Source of the DNA: a bacterium
Lineage (GTDB): Bacteria > Verrucomicrobiota > Kiritimatiellia > UBA8416
NCBI GenBank assembly: GCA_020048935.1
Contig: JAIFLS010000205.1
Coordinates: forward strand, 1-14,532
Length of the DNA stretch: 14,532 nucleotides
Direction: 5' to 3'
Made by a program: the position numbers and the translations under genes
The notes under the pieces: model-generated
What the model was told of the DNA's origin: nothing
Seen by the model: the letters and a program-made list of their open reading frames with translations, nothing else
The model's database searches: none
Part shown: in pieces, positions 1 through 5,908 of the stretch
How positions within the stretch are numbered: position 1 is the first letter of the stretch
Layout: each line of letters starts with the position of its first letter

Positions 1-410
1 GTGTTGTCGGATGCCGGCCGTGGCATGGCGACTTTCGAGGCAAAGTCTATCTGGTTGCCGTCGAAATTGTTGTTGCAGTAAATCAGGATCGTGGTCTCGA
101 ATGATGGTATGACCTTCTGCAGGGCGTCCTGCGTGAAGTCGGTGAAGGCCAGATGCCGTGCGCCGCTGATGTGGATGCGATCAAAACGGAAGGCCGAACG
201 GGAATCCAGAATGATGACTCCCGGCTCCTTGCTCATCTTGAGGAACGTGTTGAGGTCAATCAGGCGACTCGCCCGGTGCGTCTCTACCTCCGCCACCAGC
301 CCCTTGAAGTCATCGAAGCTGACTTTGGCCTTCGGGTAGGCCTTGACCTGCGCAAACCCGGCGCTGGCGGCCAACAGCATGACGGATAACGTAAGCATGA
401 TCGTCTTCAT
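1..410 (-). CDS. Exported rhodanese-like domain protein (3' end cut by window edge)
   Basis: The reading frame starts at ATG 410-408 and runs off the left edge after 136 codons, so the C-terminus is missing. It is not among the simple complete ORFs because it has no stop in the window. Residues 1-20 form a signal peptide (MKTIMLTLSVMLLAASAGFA, probable cleavage before Q21). The mature part has rhodanese landmarks: ILDSRS at about 67-72 and a loop IYCNNNF with the candidate catalytic Cys at 112. Rhodanese-fold proteins carry a persulfide on this Cys or act as thiol-binding modules; exported single-domain versions are mostly uncharacterised, so the substrate is unknown. A Shine-Dalgarno AAGGA sits 5 bases upstream of the ATG, and a good sigma70-like promoter lies at 457-485. 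It is divergent from the pirin gene. Confidence 0.85.
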   Translation of the reverse strand, partial: MKTIMLTLSVMLLAASAGFAQVKAYPKAKVSFDDFKGLVAEVETHRASRLIDLNTFLKMSKEPGVIILDSRSAFRFDRIHISGARHLAFTDFTQDALQKVIPSFETTILIYCNNNFDGNQIDFASKVAMPRPASDN

Positions 411-456
411 TCTCATCCTTTCCTGATTTTGTTGATCGGCGTCTCTACCATAGCGT

Positions 457-485
457 CATATACGCTCAAATTTAGCAAATTCCAA
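457..485 (-). promoter_or_regulatory. Predicted sigma70-type promoter of the rhodanese-like gene
   Basis: On the minus strand, -35 TTGGAA (485-480) and -10 TATATG (462-457) are separated by exactly 17 bases in an AT-rich stretch. The predicted start of transcription is near 450, giving a leader of about 40 bases before the ATG at 410. This is a consensus match by eye, 4 of 6 bases in each box. Confidence 0.5.
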
Positions 486-512
486 TCATATCGATGGGTC
501 GCCTTAAGCCGC

Positions 513-536
513 CGATAGATTAGTACTGATTTATCG
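513..536. promoter_or_regulatory. 24-bp dyad, operator-like
   Basis: A 24-bp palindrome centred on AGTACT (about 524/525) begins CGATA and ends TATCG. Ten of the 12 base pairs are Watson-Crick and two are G-T. It has no loop and no following T tract, so it looks more like a protein-binding site than a terminator. It lies between the predicted rhodanese promoter (457-485) and the predicted pirin promoter (588-617), so one bound factor could affect both genes. No regulator is identified. Confidence 0.4.
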
Positions 537-587
537 AGGGTGCAAGACGGTAATTGCGGGCTAAACTCGGCGCTGATCGAAGCTATT

Positions 588-617
588 TTGTCATTGTGAA
601 CATCGGCGAAATATGGA
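588..617 (+). promoter_or_regulatory. Possible promoter of the pirin gene
   Basis: TTGTCA at 588-593 (5 of 6 matches to TTGACA) is followed after 18 bases by TATGGA at 612-617. Transcription would start near 624 and leave a leader of about 110 bases before the pirin ATG at 735. The -10 match is weak. The rest of 411-734 has only a 21-codon ORF (613-678) with no visible ribosome-binding site, and the dyad at 513-536. Confidence 0.3.
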
Positions 618-734
618 CAATAGCCGCTTGGTGAAAGGCGCATACGTCGCGACCATCGCGGCGAAGATGAGGTTCTGAGCGGCTGCGCCGGACGTTTGTC
701 GGCGCGGGCTTACAGTCATGGAAGGAGAGTGAAC

Positions 735-1626
735 ATGGGCAAGATGCGGAACATCCGCCGGATCGTTACCGGTTCCAATCAGGTGGACGGCGCGGGCGTC
801 AAGCTGGTGCGCGTGCTGGGGCCTGGTACCACACAGGAATTTGACCCGTTCCTGATGCTGGACGCGTTCGATTCGCGCAACCCCGCCGACTATACCAAGG
901 GCTTTCCCTGGCATCCGCATCGGGGCATCGAGACCGTGACCTATCTGATCGAGGGCGACATCGAGCACGGCGACAGCCTCGGCAACAAGGGACATATCCT
1001 GGACGGCGGCTGCCAATGGATGACGGCAGGCAGCGGAATCATCCACCAGGAGATGCCACAGGCCTGTCCGCGAATGCTGGGTCTTCAGCTCTGGGTCAAT
1101 CTGCCGCGCAAGGACAAGTGGGTGCGGCCGCAATACCGGGACATCAAAGCGGCGATGATACCCAGGGTGGATGAAGCGTCCGGCACCGTGGGTGTGATAT
1201 CCGGCGTCTATGGGCAAGCGCAGGGCGTGACCGAGGGGGATTACGTCAAAGTCCTGCTGCTGGATGTCGCCCTGAAGGCGGATGCCGCATGGGCACTGCC
1301 AACCGACCCTCAGGCCACCCTCTTCATCTACATCCTGGACGGCGAGGGTTCATTTGGCGACGCGAAGACAAGCGTAGAGAGCCGCCGGGCCATCCTTTTT
1401 CATGAGGGTGATGAGTTTGCCGTTCAGGCGGGACCGGCCGGCATGCGATTCGTGTTGGCTGCCGGACGGCCTTTGCGGGAACCCATTGCCTGGACGGCCT
1501 TTGCGGGAACCCATTGCCTGGGGCGGGCCCATTGTGATGAATACACAGGAAGAACTGGATCAGGCGTTCGCCGAGATCAGCAACCGCACCTTCATCCGCT
1601 CATCCGGCACCAGCCGGAACGAATGA
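735..1626 (+). CDS. Pirin family protein, 3' end frameshifted by a 28-bp tandem duplication
   Basis: Bicupin of the pirin family. The metal site of the N-terminal cupin is intact: His60 and His62 in WHPHRG, His104 and Glu106 in IIHQEMP, matching the His-His-His-Glu set of characterised pirins. Family members bind Fe; some bacterial members have quercetinase activity or modulate metabolic enzymes, but the role here is unknown. The ATG at 735 is chosen because GGAAGGAGAG precedes it; an in-frame ATG at 696 has none. A perfect 28-bp duplication (1464-1521) shifts the frame after about residue 253, so the read frame runs on to a stop at 1689-1691 with an unrelated tail. Removing one copy restores a 287-residue protein ending in the frame that stops TGA 1624-1626, a normal pirin length. 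The stop lies 4 bases from the convergent SRAP stop. Confidence 0.9.
1464..1521. repeat. 28-bp perfect tandem duplication inside the pirin gene
   Basis: Unit 1464-1491 is repeated exactly at 1492-1519. The match continues 2 more bases (gg) at the junction, so microhomology is 2 bp. The length is not a multiple of 3 and shifts the frame. With one copy deleted the coding frame joins GRPLREPIAW directly to GGPIVMNTQEEL, a typical pirin C-terminus. Confidence 0.95.
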
Positions 1627-1630
1627 CATC

Positions 1631-2242
1631 TCAATTAGGGAAATTGACGACATTTGATACGGGATGCCACACCATCGCCTCGGCGGGATAGGGTTGCAAC
1701 AATCGGGCTGCATCCTTGTATTTCGGATCGAGCCAGGCATCTATCGAAGCAGGTGGCAGGATGACCGGCATGCGGTCATGAATCGGCGCGATCAACGAGT
1801 TGGCGCTGGTGGTAATGATGGTGCCGTAAGCCTTGGGTTCGTCGGCATCCAAGCGCAGAGCATCCCACAGACCGGCAAAGACGAAAGGCGAGTCGTCCTT
1901 CAAGTGGATGTAGACTGGCTGCTTGCGCCCGTCTACCTGCCGCCATTCGTAAAAGCCATCGGCTACGATCAGGCAGCGGTTGCGGGTCAGCAACCGGGAA
2001 AAGGTCGGTTTCTCAGCCAGCGTCTCCGCCCGCGCATTGATCAAGGGACGCCCTCCCTCCCGTAATGAAGGCAGTCCCCAGCGCAAGAGCCCCAGCCGTC
2101 GCTCCGCATGACCGGCAATCGCCGCGACATCCTGCCCCGGACAGACATTGAAACTGGCGGAAATCTCCGCGACCACCTTGTCCACATCATGCATCTTGGC
2201 GATGATCGCCGCCTTTTGTTTCTGCGTATACCGCCCACACAT
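1631..2242 (-). CDS. SRAP domain protein (YedK/HMCES type), abasic-site DNA-protein crosslinker
   Basis: 203 residues, slightly short for the SRAP family. The start is ATG 2242-2240 because SRAP proteins begin Met-Cys: after removal of Met, Cys2 forms a thiazolidine crosslink with abasic sites in single-stranded DNA and so protects them from cleavage during replication. All key residues are visible: Cys2 (MCGRYTQ), Asn69 (INARAET), Glu99 (GFYEW) and His155 (IHDRMPV). GAGGTGG precedes the start. A 41-bp duplication (2210-2292) copies this start and its ribosome site just upstream. The upstream start enters another frame after about 11 codons, and an in-frame route from further upstream would add an N-terminal tail and bury Cys2. 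Only initiation at 2242 gives an active protein. It is probably the last gene of a minus-strand operon after the hydrolase and the DUF2809 gene. Confidence 0.92.
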   Translation of the reverse strand: MCGRYTQKQKAAIIAKMHDVDKVVAEISASFNVCPGQDVAAIAGHAERRLGLLRWGLPSLREGGRPLINARAETLAEKPTFSRLLTRNRCLIVADGFYEWRQVDGRKQPVYIHLKDDSPFVFAGLWDALRLDADEPKAYGTIITTSANSLIAPIHDRMPVILPPASIDAWLDPKYKDAARLLQPYPAEAMVWHPVSNVVNFPN

Positions 2243-2292
2243 AACCACCTCGCCTTTTGTTTCTGCGTATACCGCCCACACATAACCACCTC
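2210..2292. repeat. 41-bp perfect tandem duplication over the SRAP start codon
   Basis: The unit beginning at 2211 recurs at 2252 (period 41). Matching bases run 2210-2251 against 2251-2292, so there is 1 bp of junction homology. The duplicated unit contains the SRAP ribosome-binding site, the ATG and the first codons (MCGRYTQKQKA). There are therefore two possible initiation sites in different frames. Confidence 0.95.
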
Positions 2293-2331
2293 AGGTAATC
2301 GGCCTTCAACAGGCTGGGTTTTGTCGTGGCT

Positions 2332-2730
2332 TCATTTTTCGCGCCTATCCCTGAAGGGCCATTCTCCGGCCAGCCCCATGGCAAGGCCTGTCGTGTAGCA
2401 GGCCATGTCAGACCACTTGAATCCCTCGCCAAGCAGGAGCGCCGCCAAACGGTACGAGCGGATGGCGTTGATCCAGTCCGCCTGGTAAAGCTGGCTCACT
2501 TCGACTGAAAACGCGATGATGATCGCCGCCAGCGCGACCAGCCACGGTCGCAGGGTCCTGAACACGAAACCGAGGCAGAGGAAGACGGTCAGCGCCCAGA
2601 GCGTGTCTCCGGCATAGCTGGCAAGGAACGCCGGAAGGCAGGCGGCCAGGCTTGAGCGGGATGCCAGCCCGGCTAGGATGACAACGGCGATGAGTGCTGC
2701 ATATACCCACCGGTTACGGCTGCTTTGCAT
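2332..2730 (-). CDS. DUF2809 family small integral membrane protein
   Basis: 132 residues from ATG 2730. This start is preferred because it lies 2 bases past the hydrolase stop (2735-2733), typical of translational coupling; the longer in-frame form from 2784 would overlap the hydrolase heavily. Four hydrophobic segments are visible: VYAALIAVVILAGLA, a segment around TLWALTVFLCLGFVF, PWLVALAAIIIAFSVE and the C-terminal CYTTGLAMGLAG. Conserved DUF2809 landmarks are YAGDTLWAL, EVSQLYQADWINAIR and GEGFKWSDMACY. It would sit in the inner membrane. The family has no established function. The charged and aromatic residues in the QLYQADWINAIR helix are the most conserved part as I recall the family. 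Confidence 0.8.
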   Translation of the reverse strand: MQSSRNRWVYAALIAVVILAGLASRSSLAACLPAFLASYAGDTLWALTVFLCLGFVFRTLRPWLVALAAIIIAFSVEVSQLYQADWINAIRSYRLAALLLGEGFKWSDMACYTTGLAMGLAGEWPFRDRREK

Positions 2731-2732
2731 GA

Positions 2733-3611
2733 TTATTCTGATTGCCCTGTCTCCTTTATGAATGCCTCGACGGTGGTCCGCCATTCACTGGCGTGGGTGG
2801 AGACGTAGGATTCGTGCCCGGTCCGGTCAAACGTCGTGAACTGCTTTGGGCCAGGTACGGCATTGAATACGCGTCGCCCCTCGTCAAGTGTCGCCCGTGG
2901 GTCATCCCGCCCGTGCATGAAAAGGGCGGGGCACTCGACAGACATGGCGTAATCGACGGGATTGTGGCTGAACCCATTGAATCCCTGCTGTTGTCCGCCC
3001 CAGAAAACAAGAAGTTCAGCACTTGAAAATGATGGAACCCGCATCGCATGGAAGCGGTTTCGGACGGTGTTCAACAGGGTGTCGAAGACAGCTTCTAAAA
3101 TCACGGCATCCGGCTGAATGCCGTGATTCCGGATCGCCCCCAGAATGGCCACGGCCCCCATGCTCTGGCCGAACAGAATGACGCGGGAGTGTGAAAGGTT
3201 ACGCTGTGAAAATTGAACGAGGGTGGCGACGTCGTCCGACTCATGGATACCGACGGTTGTATAGGATTCCGATGATCCACCAGACCCTCTGAAATCGACC
3301 AGAAGGACAGAGGTACCAAGATCAAGAAACATTCGGGCTTCCTGCAGTAACGCGGTCTTCTGCGCCGCATACCCGTGAAACAAGATGACGAGCGGTGTGG
3401 ACGGCCCCAGATCGCAATACCATGCTTCGAGTGTGATGCCTTTGGGTGCGCTTATCTTAAGTACCCGACAGTCCGTGGCGAGATCGGCGGGAGGCTGTTG
3501 TCCGGCCGGGCGCGGCACGTTCACGCCGAAAAGCAAGACCCCGGCCTTTTGCCAAAGGGTGAGTGTTTCCGGCTTGCGGGTGCGGTCACCGCTGGCCGTG
3601 AAGTGCATCAT
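2733..3611 (-). CDS. Alpha/beta hydrolase (serine aminopeptidase S33-like), N-terminal anchor probably frameshifted off
   Basis: 292 residues as read. The catalytic triad is recognisable: nucleophile Ser150 in GQSMG, Asp236 or Asp237 in HGRDDP, His266 in TGHES. The oxyanion-side motif is HGYAAQK (about 79-85), and DFRGSGGSS (106-114) is typical of the family. The substrate is not predictable; esterase or lipase-like activity is the usual guess. No ribosome site precedes the ATGATG at 3611. Just upstream, ATG 3666 opens a +1-shifted frame encoding a hydrophobic anchor (KTKTWIVTVVIAAIAS) that stops at 3586. A one-base deletion near 3612-3625 would fuse the two, and family members I recall begin with such a membrane helix just before an MTHF-like motif. 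It leads the DUF2809 gene and probably the SRAP gene. Confidence 0.85.
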   Translation of the reverse strand: MMHFTASGDRTRKPETLTLWQKAGVLLFGVNVPRPAGQQPPADLATDCRVLKISAPKGITLEAWYCDLGPSTPLVILFHGYAAQKTALLQEARMFLDLGTSVLLVDFRGSGGSSESYTTVGIHESDDVATLVQFSQRNLSHSRVILFGQSMGAVAILGAIRNHGIQPDAVILEAVFDTLLNTVRNRFHAMRVPSFSSAELLVFWGGQQQGFNGFSHNPVDYAMSVECPALFMHGRDDPRATLDEGRRVFNAVPGPKQFTTFDRTGHESYVSTHASEWRTTVEAFIKETGQSE

Positions 3612-3666
3612 CGCCCGATGCGATTGCCGCGATGACGACGGTGACGATCCACGTTTTTGTCTTCAT
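3586..3666 (-). pseudogene. Out-of-frame membrane anchor, likely lost 5' end of the hydrolase gene
   Basis: A 26-codon ORF from ATG 3666 encodes Met-Lys-Thr-Lys followed by a hydrophobic stretch WIVTVVIAAIA, then SGDDALHGQR and stop. It overlaps the first codons of the hydrolase in another frame. A single-base change would convert ASGDDALHG into ASG-MMHF and continue into the hydrolase. AAGG about 12 bases upstream of the ATG is a weak ribosome site. Either a real +1 frameshift or a base error explains this. It could also be chance. Confidence 0.45.
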
Positions 3667-3915
3667 TTCGCGCTGACCTTGTAGTCGAAGTACTCTCAGT
3701 TGTTTCCGCCTGTCGGGATGGACTCCCATAGTTCTATTAGACGGATTGGATCTGCCAAATACGGTTTGTTGTTGTCGTTTTTTACTTCACGTGTGCCTCG
3801 ACGCCCATTGCCCGCAGGAAGCGTAGCAGCATCCTTTCTTCAAGCAAGCCGCAATTACCTTTACTTGTTCGCCGCTTACCCGTTCATCCGCCAGAGGGTC
3901 AAGTTCAGGACGGTT
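3667..3915. other. Intergenic region with possible gene remnant downstream of hipA
   Basis: I found no convincing complete gene here. The hipA frame continues past its TAG stop for 42 sense codons (3915-3790) with coding-like composition, starting NRPELDPLADERVSGEQVKV, then TGA at 3789-3787. In another minus-strand frame, MLLRFLRAMGVEAHVK ends TAA near 3782. Together they could be fragments of a decayed small gene. A T-run at 3777-3783 is on the wrong strand for a hipA terminator. The plus ORF at 3700-3957 has no ribosome site or recognisable domain. Confidence 0.3.
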
Positions 3916-5241
3916 CTAAGGGATCAGGTGCTCACCGGAGAAGGGTCCAATCCGTAGGGTGTTCTGAATTCGATCACGATGTTCCGGCAGGATTCGTGCT
4001 TCCTCGGCATAATCGGGCCAGCGTTGAATGACCGAATGGACCTCGGCCAATATGGATTTTACCCGGCTTCGCTTTAAGGATGCAGCCTTGGCGCAGGCAT
4101 AATAATCATCCAAAACAAACCTGTCGCGCTTGCCGTTCATGGTCATCTGATGCGTGGAGGTCCATTGGCCGGAAGGTTGGAAACTGTAAGTCATGTCGAA
4201 AGCAGGAGAGAGCTTCCATGTTCCGGACTTGTCCATGAGGAATGCAATGTTTTTAACATGATCATCCTGATTACGCCCTATGATGTTAAACACCATCCTG
4301 CGGAATTGCTCTTCCATGTCTGTCATCGGTAATTCCAGTCGGCGAATGACGTAAAAGGCTTGCTCGTAGCTGTATCCACCGGCCAAGTTGAAGTCGAAAT
4401 GGGCTAATCCGCATAGCGATTGCATATGCAGCTTCTCTCCGCCGTTGATTCGGTCAAAGCGGCGGGTCATAAAATGTCGCCGCCCGTTCTCTTCAAGTGT
4501 GCGGCATGGTGCCATGGCGATCCCGGCATCCACGGCCATCCGATAATAGGCGTACTCAATCGATCCATAGCCCTTTGGATCTTCCAGCTCTTTGTCCTTG
4601 TTGCCGTTTACGCCATCGAACTTGATCAGCCAGTGTTCAAACCCATCCGGCACCTTGACTTGTCCCGACCGCACCTCATGGGTTTGCGGATTCCACGCAA
4701 TGACCGCTTTTGCCCTGGCGCCGCCGGCAGACGTTCCGATACGCAAAATATCATGCAGTGCCGCGTGACGACCTTCAGCATGCAGCCAGCCTTGCAGGTT
4801 GTTGCGATGCGTCAGGATGTCTGAAGCCAGTTTCGTGATATGATCAATATCAATGCGCGTGTCCCGATCAGGCTTCGGCCCTGTCGCGGGCACATATTCC
4901 AGCGCGCCCATACCTCGCGCCCCGGTATAACAGAGGCGTTCTATGGCATTAAATGACGTGGGGGCGCGTCCCTGGCGGGCCAGCCAAGCGTCAATCAGGG
5001 CATTGCCAAAACGATCCGGCAGAGAGTCTGCGAGCATCCCGGGCAGCCCGTGGAATGTTTGGGGCCTGAGTTCAGGGAATGTGTAGACACGTTCTGACAG
5101 AGGCATGGCGAGTGGAGATACTTGGATTCCACTCGGGACGAATTCCGGGGCATATTGAAAGCTGGCGATATCGGCGTCAGGCTCCAGTGCCACGGCCCCG
5201 ATGGTTCGTCCCCAGAGCCGGACTTCCGCAATCGTGCTCAT
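3916..5241 (-). CDS. hipA: HipA family serine/threonine kinase toxin
   Basis: 441 residues, essentially the length of E. coli HipA (440). Residues 1 to about 115 form the N-terminal HipA subdomain (AEVRLWGRTIG, LPDRFGNALI), followed by the kinase-like HipA_C part. Visible landmarks are the Gly-rich loop GTSAGGARAKA (169-179), which carries the region of regulatory autophosphorylation in HipA proteins; the ATP-site lysine in WLIKFDG (K207); MTRRFDR (258-264); the catalytic GRNQDDHVKN with Asp326 and Asn331; and the metal-binding Asp349 in LSPAFDM. The E. coli toxin phosphorylates glutamyl-tRNA synthetase and drives persistence; the target of this one is unknown, as HipA families differ. Its ATG overlaps the antitoxin stop (ATGA, 5241-5238). 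All active-site residues seem intact, so it should be active if freed from the antitoxin. Confidence 0.93.
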   Translation of the reverse strand: MSTIAEVRLWGRTIGAVALEPDADIASFQYAPEFVPSGIQVSPLAMPLSERVYTFPELRPQTFHGLPGMLADSLPDRFGNALIDAWLARQGRAPTSFNAIERLCYTGARGMGALEYVPATGPKPDRDTRIDIDHITKLASDILTHRNNLQGWLHAEGRHAALHDILRIGTSAGGARAKAVIAWNPQTHEVRSGQVKVPDGFEHWLIKFDGVNGNKDKELEDPKGYGSIEYAYYRMAVDAGIAMAPCRTLEENGRRHFMTRRFDRINGGEKLHMQSLCGLAHFDFNLAGGYSYEQAFYVIRRLELPMTDMEEQFRRMVFNIIGRNQDDHVKNIAFLMDKSGTWKLSPAFDMTYSFQPSGQWTSTHQMTMNGKRDRFVLDDYYACAKAASLKRSRVKSILAEVHSVIQRWPDYAEEARILPEHRDRIQNTLRIGPFSGEHLIP

Positions 5242-5585
5242 GAGTCATGCCCCCATTCCCAAGGCTTGTTCGAATACCTTTGTTTTTTGCGGGGTGCCCG
5301 CTTGCGCGGTTTGCCTTTTAACTTGAGCAGTTCCATCGGCCTCGGACTAGGTTCGGGGAGCATCACATCGAGACGCTCCAGCATTTTCAGTCCCCGTAGA
5401 ATACGCACCAGAGTTGCCGTCTGTGAGGTAGCTCCCGCCTCAATGCGTTCCAGCGTTCGTTTGGCAACGCCCGCCTGCTCCGAAAGCACCGCCTGTGATA
5501 ACCCTAACTCGATGCGGCGTTGAGCCAGTCGGGCCCCCAGTTCGCCCAGGACGGCTTCATCAGTTTGTAGGTCTTCAATCTGCAT
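5238..5585 (-). CDS. hipB: HipB-like XRE family antitoxin
   Basis: 115 residues. Residues about 14-70 form a Cro/C1-type helix-turn-helix (ARLAQRRIELGLSQAVLSEQ, then AGVAKRTLERIEAG). This is followed by a proline-rich linker (PEPSPRP) and a very basic tail (KLKGKPRKRAPRKKQR). HipB proteins bind HipA and operators in their own promoter, so toxin and repressor are co-regulated. The tail is longer and more basic than in E. coli HipB and could add DNA contacts; this is inference. It is the first gene of the pair, and its TGA overlaps the hipA ATG by 4 bases. An AT-rich region just upstream carries two copies of TATATCGnAA (5594 and 5634). Confidence 0.9.
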   Translation of the reverse strand: MQIEDLQTDEAVLGELGARLAQRRIELGLSQAVLSEQAGVAKRTLERIEAGATSQTATLVRILRGLKMLERLDVMLPEPSPRPMELLKLKGKPRKRAPRKKQRYSNKPWEWGHDS

Positions 5586-5593
5586 GACTGATT

Positions 5594-5643
5594 TATATCG
5601 TAAGAAATGGCGAAGTAAAGTACAAAAATTAAATATATCGCAA
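5594..5643. promoter_or_regulatory. hipBA promoter region with 40-bp-spaced direct repeats
   Basis: TATATCGTAA (5594-5603) and TATATCGCAA (5634-5643) match at 9 of 10 bases and are exactly 40 bp apart, close to four helical turns and so on the same DNA face. The segment between them is the most AT-rich of the window. On the minus strand a promoter such as TTTACT, 16 bases, TATAAA can be read, but its -10 would lie only a few bases before the ATG at 5585; a pair further upstream is also possible. The repeats are candidate HipB operators. They do not match the E. coli HipB operator type TATCC-N8-GGATA. Confidence 0.4.
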
Positions 5644-5731
5644 CAACTGACGATTTGTGTTTTTTGAGTAAGCAGCGGAGTGGACAGGTCACCGGCAAAG
5701 GTGGCGAGGTTATCCTGTACAAGGCTAAATC

Positions 5732-5780
5732 GGCAACCCGGGGTGACACCCCTCAGGGGCGCTGGCGGTTGCCCCTGTTG
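5732..5780. other. GC-rich nested hairpin region
   Basis: An outer stem GGCAACC (5732-5738) with GGTTGCC (5767-5773) encloses GGGGT-GAC-ACCCC (5740-5752). An alternative pairing is GGGGC (5756-5760) with GCCCC (5771-5775), so two exclusive folds are possible. There is no T tract, so it is not a standard terminator. It lies between the hipBA promoter region and the LURP-one promoter and would be transcribed only from an unrecognised upstream start. Confidence 0.3.
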
Positions 5781-5808
5781 CCCGTATTGCCGCCAATTGC
5801 TGTCGGGC

Positions 5809-5837
5809 TTGACAACATCCGCCTGTCTGCCCAGAAT
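5809..5837 (+). promoter_or_regulatory. Predicted sigma70 promoter of the LURP-one-like gene
   Basis: A perfect -35 box TTGACA at 5809-5814 is followed, after exactly 17 bases, by CAGAAT at 5832-5837 (4 of 6 matches). The transcript would begin near 5844, about 50 bases before the ribosome site AAGGAG at 5884-5889. Confidence 0.5.
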
Positions 5838-5908
5838 CCCGCGTTGTCAGGTCGGTCAACAAGGGCGATGCGGTCAACCAAACAAGGAGATGGCGATGCT
5901 GGACAAGA

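Noticed and set aside
413..643. 76-codon minus frame in the rhodanese-pirin gap
   Set aside because: It overlaps the predicted rhodanese promoter and the dyad and has no ribosome site or domain.
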